DNA from: Rhizobium sp. Q54
GTDB lineage: Bacteria; Pseudomonadota; Alphaproteobacteria; Rickettsiales; UBA1997
Length of the DNA: 7,094 nt
Assembly: GCA_945865855.1 (NCBI GenBank)
Contig: CAMBES010000069.1
Location: 1 to 7,094, forward strand
Direction of reading: 5' to 3'
Part shown: positions 1-4,687 of the stretch, in pieces
Layout of the letters: each line of letters begins with the position of its first letter
Position numbering within the stretch: position 1 is the stretch's first letter
The notes under the pieces: model-generated
The model's database searches: none
What the model saw: only the letters and a program-made list of their open reading frames with translations
Told to the model about the DNA's origin: nothing
Program-made: the position numbers and the translations under genes

Positions 1-1
1 C

Positions 2-673
2 GCAATTTACGCCAAAAAAATTCTTCAACTTCGCGAGTTACAAAAAATTGATTTCGAACCTAGCTATGCAGAATTTGGAAGCTTGGTTCACAAAGCTTTA
101 GAAGAATTCGTAAAAAATGATCAGACAAAAAATTTTGAAGAAATTTTTGAAAAATATTTTCTGTCGCAAGAAGCAAAATTAATTTGGTGGCCAAAATTTG
201 AGAAAATTTTTTCTGATTTTGTTAGAGAAAATTCAAAATTTTTTGATTCAAAAAATGCAGTCGAAAAGCCAATAAAAATAGAGATTGGCGAAGTCGTGAT
301 TAATGGAAAAATTGACCGAGTAATTTTTGATTCACAAAAACGCGCGCAAATTTTTGATTACAAAACCGGTCAATCACCAAGTAGAAAAGATGTTATTTCT
401 GGAATTGAGCCTCAGCTAACCATCGCAGCATTAGCGCTAGATAATGAATATGAGATCGCTTCTCTGAACTACTGGAAACTATCTTACTCAAAAGAGGGGG
501 AAATTCAAAATATCAGTAAAACCTCAGAGGAAATTCAGGATTTAATTGCAGCTATAAAACTGGGATTAGAGCGCCTGTTTGCTTATTTTTCTAACGAGAA
601 AAATTCTTACCACGTAACCAAAAAAACCTTAGAAGGTAGGTACAGAAATCTAGCTAGAAGAACTAATTATTAG
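2..673 (+). CDS. addB: AddB, C-terminal nuclease domain (5' end cut by window)
   Basis: The reading frame is open from the left edge, so this is the 3' part of a longer gene; the TTG at 83 is not a true start. The 223 visible residues match the C-terminal PD-(D/E)XK (RecB-like) nuclease domain of AddB, the helicase-like subunit of AddAB that processes double-strand DNA ends for recombinational repair. In order I see YAKKILQLREL (codons from 8), the helical GSLVHKALEEF motif with its histidine at 89-91, GKIDR with the catalytic Asp at 314-316, IFDYKTG with Asp at 356-358 and Lys at 362-364, and EPQL with the motif Gln at 413-415. The end, RYRNLARR, resembles the usual alphaproteobacterial AddB terminus, so the C-terminus looks complete. 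There is no cysteine, so the iron-sulfur type known from Bacillus AddB is unlikely. The stop codon overlaps the end of the convergent bactofilin gene by 11 nt. addA, which commonly follows addB in alphaproteobacteria, is not here. Confidence 0.85.
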   Translation, partial: AIYAKKILQLRELQKIDFEPSYAEFGSLVHKALEEFVKNDQTKNFEEIFEKYFLSQEAKLIWWPKFEKIFSDFVRENSKFFDSKNAVEKPIKIEIGEVVINGKIDRVIFDSQKRAQIFDYKTGQSPSRKDVISGIEPQLTIAALALDNEYEIASLNYWKLSYSKEGEIQNISKTSEEIQDLIAAIKLGLERLFAYFSNEKNSYHVTKKTLEGRYRNLARRTNY

Positions 674-1097
674 CAGCTTGGGTTGAGAGGCGCTTAAACT
701 TACCATCGATGCATGCACCATCTTCGACTGAGAGCGAATCATATTCGATGTCGCCTTGAACTCGCGCTTTACTTGAGATGCTTAAATTTTTGGCTTTGAT
801 TGAACCTTCAAATCTGCCGCGAATGCTGAGTGATTCAGCAGTAATTGCGCCTTCAACAAAACATTCTTCACGCAAAATTACTGAATTGCCCTGAATTGAA
901 CCCTTGATACTTCCCTCAACTTCAATCATTCCGGCGCTGGTTATATTTCCCTCTACGCTGAGGTCGCGAGCAATTATTGTCGGGGTTGTTTTAAAGCCCG
1001 AGCTCATCATCTCTAGCCTTCCGACGATTGAATTGTCGCTGCTTGTACCGCCCTGTGCTAATGAGGTTAATTTTGATTTAAGGCTAGCTATCGGCAT
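663..1097 (-). CDS. Bactofilin (polymer-forming cytoskeletal protein)
   Basis: A 144-residue protein of normal bactofilin length. Residues about 40-136 form the DUF583/bactofilin beta-helix: short repeats of alternating hydrophobic and small residues with turn motifs, for example DLSVEGNITSAG, EVEGSIKGSI, GAITAESLSIRGRFEGSI and ARVQGDIEYDSLSVEDGA. The roughly 38 N-terminal residues are polar and probably disordered, as is usual in the family; some bactofilins bind the membrane or partners through this tail. Bactofilins polymerise without nucleotide on the inner face of the membrane and position wall enzymes. The ATG at 1097-1095 lies inside the end of the upstream M23 peptidase gene (14-nt overlap), so the two are almost certainly one transcript and may be translationally coupled. 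The gene's 3' end overlaps addB. I use no symbol because several names (bacA, ccmA) are used for paralogues. Confidence 0.9.
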   Translation of the reverse strand: MPIASLKSKLTSLAQGGTSSDNSIVGRLEMMSSGFKTTPTIIARDLSVEGNITSAGMIEVEGSIKGSIQGNSVILREECFVEGAITAESLSIRGRFEGSIKAKNLSISSKARVQGDIEYDSLSVEDGACIDGKFKRLSTQAANN

Positions 1098-2307
1098 AAT
1101 TTACTGTCTTTTTGCTGGATAAAGAATCACCCGCTTCAAGAAATTTTCTTGGATTAAGCGGAATGTTTTTGTAACGAACTTCATAATGTAAATGTGGCCC
1201 AGTACTGCGTCCCGTGCTACCTTGCATAGCGATCACATCGCCTTTTTTAACAATTTGCCCTGGCTTTACAGTCACAGCAAAAAGGTGCCCGTAACGAGTT
1301 GTGATCCCGTATCCATGATCAATTACTACCGCATTGCCGTAATCACTAAACTTTCCAGCCAACACAACTTTTCCGCGTGATGGGCTAATAATTTTTTCAT
1401 GAGTTACACCAACAAAATCTAGTCCTTGATGCATAGTCTTTCTGCCGGTAATGGGATCTGCTCTTTTGCCAAAACCACTTGAAACGTAGTAATTCTTCAT
1501 TGGGCGAGACAGTGGGATGGCACTCACTAGTTTTTCTAACACCATTAATCGGTCAATTTCACTGATGAATGCGACTTTTTCCAAACGACTTTCAATAAAA
1601 TCTTCATCTGAAAGTTTAGTAGACACCAAGGCATCATCAATCGAAGACCCTCCATCTAGAGGTCCTCCGCGCCCTCGAACCAAATCTTTCTTATCGTTAA
1701 GAGAAATTTCTTTTACTGGTTTAGTTTTTTTTGGAGATGCTTTTTTAATATTTAATCCCGCAATAGTAATCACGCCTTCTAGCTTTTTGATGCGCTCTTC
1801 AGCAATCGAATGAATTGTAGCAAATTGCCTCTTGGCATTTCTGATTTCGTTCAACGTATTTTTATCCTTCCTAGAAAGATCCTCTTCTTTAAAATTTTTT
1901 GGCTGAGCGTTATCTTCCTCAATTGCTTTAGCGTTCTGACTAGAGCCCCCAAGAATGACCAGGTATTCATTAACCTTTTGCAGCTTCTCATTCACATTTT
2001 CAAACTCCTCTTTGAAGTAAGCACTGACTGAGCGCAGCTCATCAATTTCATCAGATTTAGCATTAACAACCTGGTCGTAACGCAAAGACTGCATAAAAAG
2101 GTCAACAACCCAAATAACAAACAACAGGATGCAAGCCTGCGAGATCGGACCAAATGTGAGGCTGCGGATCTTTTGCTTGGTAACAAAAAGAATAGTCCTT
2201 TTGGCAAATAGGATTCGGTAAATAGCGGTTAAAGCATTGATTACAAACAATGCGAATTTGGCACCGATCACTAATAATTTATTTTTTACAGAGTGAGTTC
2301 CTTTCAT
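1084..2307 (-). CDS. M23 (LytM-type) peptidoglycan endopeptidase, membrane anchored
   Basis: A 407-residue protein. A basic N-terminus of about 50 residues precedes a membrane segment near residues 53-74 (ISQACILLFVIWVVDLF). Coiled-coil-like stretches follow at about 83-115 and 150-180, then a linker, then an M23 domain at about 273-390. The zinc and catalytic residues are all present: H293 and D297 in HQGLD, H341 in RYGH, and H372 and H374 in PHLHYE. It should therefore be an active endopeptidase cutting peptide cross-links in the periplasm, not a degenerate activator. M23 peptidases encoded next to bactofilins control cell shape in other bacteria (Helicobacter Csd1/CcmA; Hyphomonas LmdC with its bactofilin). 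A similar pairing is inferred here from the 14-nt gene overlap. The ATG at 2307 is the only ATG, GTG or TTG start downstream of an in-frame TAG, so the start is secure, although it lacks a clear ribosome binding site. Confidence 0.9.
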   Translation of the reverse strand: MKGTHSVKNKLLVIGAKFALFVINALTAIYRILFAKRTILFVTKQKIRSLTFGPISQACILLFVIWVVDLFMQSLRYDQVVNAKSDEIDELRSVSAYFKEEFENVNEKLQKVNEYLVILGGSSQNAKAIEEDNAQPKNFKEEDLSRKDKNTLNEIRNAKRQFATIHSIAEERIKKLEGVITIAGLNIKKASPKKTKPVKEISLNDKKDLVRGRGGPLDGGSSIDDALVSTKLSDEDFIESRLEKVAFISEIDRLMVLEKLVSAIPLSRPMKNYYVSSGFGKRADPITGRKTMHQGLDFVGVTHEKIISPSRGKVVLAGKFSDYGNAVVIDHGYGITTRYGHLFAVTVKPGQIVKKGDVIAMQGSTGRSTGPHLHYEVRYKNIPLNPRKFLEAGDSLSSKKTVNYADS

Positions 2308-2372
2308 CTCGACTTGATTTTCAGCTTTGGAATCGAAGTTAATAAAGACCTTAAATAATAAAACCTATTGGA

Positions 2373-2401
2373 ATTGTTTGGGGCGACCCATCCATTGTCA
2401 A
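2373..2401 (-). promoter_or_regulatory. Candidate promoter for the M23 peptidase-bactofilin operon
   Basis: On the minus strand a perfect -35 box TTGACA (2401-2396) is followed after 17 nt by AACAAT (2378-2373), which matches four of six positions of the -10 consensus. Transcription would begin near 2366, giving a leader of about 60 nt. The -10 box lies inside one arm of the dyad at 2373-2421. It was found by eye and is untested. Confidence 0.45.
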
Positions 2402-2421
2402 GTAATAATACCTCAAACAAT
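2373..2421. repeat. Imperfect dyad in the divergent spacer
   Basis: The arms ATTGTTTGGGG (2373-2383) and CCTCAAACAAT (2411-2421) are inverted copies with one mismatch; the outer eight bases of each arm match perfectly. The centre, near 2397, coincides with the small palindrome TTGTCAA (2395-2401) that contains the minus-strand -35 box. The dyad lies upstream of the predicted start of both transcripts. If functional, it is more likely a protein-binding site on DNA than an RNA hairpin. No known regulator's box was recognised. Confidence 0.4.
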
Positions 2422-2431
2422 GAATAACTCT

Positions 2432-2459
2432 TTGACAACAAAACTTACGTTCATAGGTT
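2432..2459 (+). promoter_or_regulatory. Candidate promoter for rpmE
   Basis: A perfect TTGACA (2432-2437) is followed after 16 nt by TAGGTT (2454-2459), which has the key T, A and final T of the -10 box. A transcript would begin near 2466 and have a leader of about 54 nt before the rpmE ATG. It faces away from the peptidase promoter, and the two -35 boxes are about 30 bp apart. The -10 is weak, so confidence is moderate. Confidence 0.4.
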
Positions 2460-2519
2460 ACCGCGTCCTTTGTTATCAGCCACGCACAACCAATTCGCAC
2501 AATTAATTCTTCACAACAA

Positions 2520-2792
2520 ATGTCAGAAGCAAAAACAGTCAAAAAAGAGACCGGCACAAAAAAGGCTTATGTCTTTGGTATGCATCCAGAACAACATGTG
2601 GTTAACGTAATAATGACCGACGGAACCAAGTTTGAAATTCTCACGACCTGGGGCAAAGAAGGCGATACCCTTAGACTTGACGTTGATCCAAAAAATCACC
2701 CAGCTTGGCAGGACAAAGCAACTGGCTTCGTAAACGCCAACAACGAAAGAATGACAAAATTCAAAAACAAATTTGGCGACTTCACTTTCTAA
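2520..2792 (+). CDS. rpmE: 50S ribosomal protein L31, cysteine-free type
   Basis: A 90-residue protein. The L31 core starts at about residue 20: GMHPEQHVVNVIMTDGTKFE, TWGKEGDTLRLDVDP, HPAW and, at the C-terminus, the FKNKFGDF motif typical of the family. L31 binds late to the 50S subunit and bridges it to the 30S head. There is no cysteine, so this is the zinc-independent form. About 19 residues precede the core (MSEAKTVKKETGTKKAYVFG), where most L31 proteins have only a few; the stretch is lysine-rich, as ribosomal tails often are. An internal ATG at 2580 would begin the protein right at MHPEQ and is the alternative start, but it would remove the usual basic N-terminus. Codon use leans to C-ending codons (five of six Asn are AAC), unlike its neighbours, as expected for a highly expressed gene. 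The 3' end overlaps the next gene by 20 nt. Confidence 0.93.
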   Translation: MSEAKTVKKETGTKKAYVFGMHPEQHVVNVIMTDGTKFEILTTWGKEGDTLRLDVDPKNHPAWQDKATGFVNANNERMTKFKNKFGDFTF

Positions 2793-3477
2793 GAAAATTC
2801 TCTGCCTTTCGGGCTGGGGACAAAAATTTGACTCGTTGGAACAAGTTTTCAGCGAGTCTTTTTTTGTCTCATCTTTCGATTATTCACGTTTAAATGGTGT
2901 CGAAGAATTCTTTACCGAGATCGAATCACAAAAATTAAATCCCGATATTTTAATTGGCTGGAGCCTTGGCGGACAACTTGCTATTCGCTTAATCGAGAGA
3001 AAAATTTTACAACCAAAATTACTCATTCTTCTCGCGCCACCATTTCAAATGGTTAAAGATTCGCGCATTCAGGCCGGAATGGCCAAGGCGACATTCGATG
3101 AATTTTATCAGAATTTTTCTGCAGCACCAACTCAAGCTCTAAAACAATTCGCAATTCTTACCGAGATGAATGATCTAAATGCCCGAGAAATTGCCCACAC
3201 TCTTGATGTCAGTGAAAAAAATTTTGAGCAGATGAAGCTTTGGCTGAAAGAGCTGGAAAGATTTTCTTGCTTTAACTTAGATTTTATCAACATGCCTCGC
3301 ACCCTTTATTTTCATGGCGCTGGAGATATGATCGTTCACAGCTCGCAAGCAGAATATTTTCGTGAACGCATTAAAAATTTACGTTTAGAAATTTTTAAAA
3401 ACTGTGGTCACGCTCCACATTTAAGAGACCAGGAAAGGTTAAGAAAAATTATCTACGAAGAAATCGAGCGGCTCTAG
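2773..3477 (+). CDS. bioH: Alpha/beta hydrolase, probable BioH (pimeloyl-ACP methyl ester esterase)
   Basis: A 234-residue single-domain alpha/beta hydrolase. The oxyanion region LCLSGWGQ is at 11-17, the nucleophile elbow GWSLGG at 62-67 (Ser64), the acid in HGAGDMIV (Asp185), and the base in CGHAPH (His213). A helical lid lies at about 93-165. GWG followed by a GWSLGG elbow is the BioH pattern. BioH releases pimeloyl-ACP from its methyl ester, the last step before the biotin ring genes. No other biotin gene is in view, so a related carboxylesterase remains possible. The TTG at 2773 is the only ATG, GTG or TTG codon between the in-frame TGA at 2752 and the GWGQ motif, so the gene must start inside rpmE with a 20-nt overlap. 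It is probably co-transcribed with rpmE and may depend on translational coupling. The last 29 nt overlap the convergent znuB. Confidence 0.7.
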   Translation: MATSLSKKILCLSGWGQKFDSLEQVFSESFFVSSFDYSRLNGVEEFFTEIESQKLNPDILIGWSLGGQLAIRLIERKILQPKLLILLAPPFQMVKDSRIQAGMAKATFDEFYQNFSAAPTQALKQFAILTEMNDLNAREIAHTLDVSEKNFEQMKLWLKELERFSCFNLDFINMPRTLYFHGAGDMIVHSSQAEYFRERIKNLRLEIFKNCGHAPHLRDQERLRKIIYEEIERL

Positions 3478-4237
3478 CAGCAAAAAAACCCACACAAAAA
3501 ATTGCGATTATTACTGGCCCAACGGTTAAGTTATAGCTTCCCGATAGCGCGAAAGATAAGGACGCGACAACCAATCCAATCAAAGCGGAAATCACCATCA
3601 TCTGAGTAGCTGATTTAGCAAAAATTCGCGCAATTGCTGCCGGCAAAATCAGGAGGGCTGTGGTCAAAAAAATACCAACGACACGAGTGGTTAAAGCAAT
3701 CGTAATAGCGAGAAGAATTAAGAAAGATAAATTCCAGAATTTGGTTTTGATCCCAGAAATTTGCGCCAAATCCTCGTTGAGGTTTAGTAATAAAATTTTT
3801 CTGATTCCAAAAATTACGTAAAAAACCGTAACCATCATAATCAATGACAGGGCCATTATCTCGGATGATCCAGCTGCCAAAACATCACCAAAAATATAAG
3901 AGGAAAAATCAAAGTTTTTAATCCACAGATCATTCAAAATCATTGCCAGCGCGATGCAAAAATATGAGACGATCATTACTGCCGAATCTCTATTAGAATA
4001 GCGATTCCAAGCAGTGAAGAAAATCAAAACAGCAAAAACAACAGCGAAAATTATTAATGCCAAAATTGGATTAACTCCTAATAAAGCGCCAAACGCCAAG
4101 CCAAGCAAAACAGCGTGCGACAAGGCATCGCCAAAATAAGAAATTTTTTGCCAAGCTACAAAAACTCCAAGCAGTGAGCAAGAAATAGTTGCGAAAATTA
4201 GTGCAATAAATGATTGAATTAAAAAGGTCTCAAACAC
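3449..4237 (-). CDS. znuB: Zinc ABC transporter permease ZnuB
   Basis: A 262-residue, highly hydrophobic protein with about eight membrane segments, normal for an ABC-3 family permease. Family signatures are WQKISYFGDALSHAVLLGLAFG at about 29-50, NEDLAQISGI at 154-163 (the region contacting the ATPase), VVGIFLTTALLILPAAIAR at about 186-204 and SGSYNLTVGPVIIAI near 232-246. It would form the channel for Zn2+ (or Mn2+; the family does not separate these by sequence alone) in the inner membrane, with ZnuA as binding protein and ZnuC as ATPase. Neither partner is beside it. Translation starts at GTG 4237; a TAA lies three codons upstream, so no earlier start is possible. Only 11 nt separate this start from the divergent gene's ATG, so its promoter must lie inside that gene. 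I saw no Zur-like palindrome. Confidence 0.87.
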   Translation of the reverse strand: MFETFLIQSFIALIFATISCSLLGVFVAWQKISYFGDALSHAVLLGLAFGALLGVNPILALIIFAVVFAVLIFFTAWNRYSNRDSAVMIVSYFCIALAMILNDLWIKNFDFSSYIFGDVLAAGSSEIMALSLIMMVTVFYVIFGIRKILLLNLNEDLAQISGIKTKFWNLSFLILLAITIALTTRVVGIFLTTALLILPAAIARIFAKSATQMMVISALIGLVVASLSFALSGSYNLTVGPVIIAIFCVGFFAARAARFLRR

Positions 4238-4248
4238 AATTTTTTAAA

Positions 4249-4668
4249 ATGTCAGAAAAAGAAAAAAGCGGAATAAAGTCTAAGGATCTATTTTCCACTT
4301 TTATGAAAAAACAAATCGGCGAAAAATCCAAAAGCAAAAAGATTGAAGTAAAAGCTTCAACAAAAAAGAAGTCAGAACAATCTAAATCTGATGCAGATGA
4401 TCAAGAAAATAAAGATGAGACTCCAGAAGAAGAGATGAGTGAAGAGGAAGAGTTAGAGGACGCTAAAAAGGCATCTCGCAATAAAGCCGCACAAATAGAT
4501 CAGACTGAAATGATCAAAAAAATGATTATTGAGAACGTCGTAAAATATACCGTTCTAATCGCGGTGATTACGATTTTTGCATTTGGAATAATTAAGTTTG
4601 GAGCTGCATTTCTAGCGGCTATTAATGGACTAGTGTTTAAAGCGCTGATGTCCGCACTCGGCAAATAA
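4249..4668 (+). CDS. Unrecognised small membrane protein with charged N-terminal region
   Basis: I do not recognise this 139-residue protein. It has three visible parts. Residues 1-45 are lysine/serine-rich (MKKQIGEKSKSKKIEVK). Residues 48-75 are acidic and low complexity, with runs of Glu and Asp. After a short polar helix (DQTEMIKKMIIENVVKY), residues about 99-135 are hydrophobic: one membrane helix (TVLIAVITIFAFGIIKFGAA) and possibly a second short one ending LMSALGK. This suggests a C-terminally anchored inner-membrane protein with a charged, disordered cytoplasmic arm. I chose the ATG at 4249 because it leaves znuB free; the ATG at 4210 adds 13 residues but overlaps znuB by 28 nt. The charged-linker pattern and the long open frame support real coding. 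Its promoter, if its own, must lie inside znuB. It ends 19 nt before the end of the convergent deaD. Confidence 0.7.
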   Translation: MSEKEKSGIKSKDLFSTFMKKQIGEKSKSKKIEVKASTKKKSEQSKSDADDQENKDETPEEEMSEEEELEDAKKASRNKAAQIDQTEMIKKMIIENVVKYTVLIAVITIFAFGIIKFGAAFLAAINGLVFKALMSALGK

Positions 4669-4687
4669 AATACGTGGTGGCGTAAAT

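Noticed and set aside
1..3480. Repeated AAATTTTT-like words as possible DNA uptake or regulatory sequences
   Set aside because: They follow from frequent Ile-Phe, Lys-Phe and Glu-Ile-Phe codons in A/T-rich genes; spacing and frame follow the proteins.
4210..4248. Earlier ATG for the unknown membrane protein
   Set aside because: It would overlap znuB by 28 nt antisense and adds 13 residues with no recognisable feature; the ATG at 4249 is simpler, although the longer form cannot be excluded.
4671..4684. TACG/CGTA inverted repeat between the unknown gene and deaD as a bidirectional terminator
   Set aside because: The stem is only 4 bp and there is no T-run on either strand; it could easily occur by chance.
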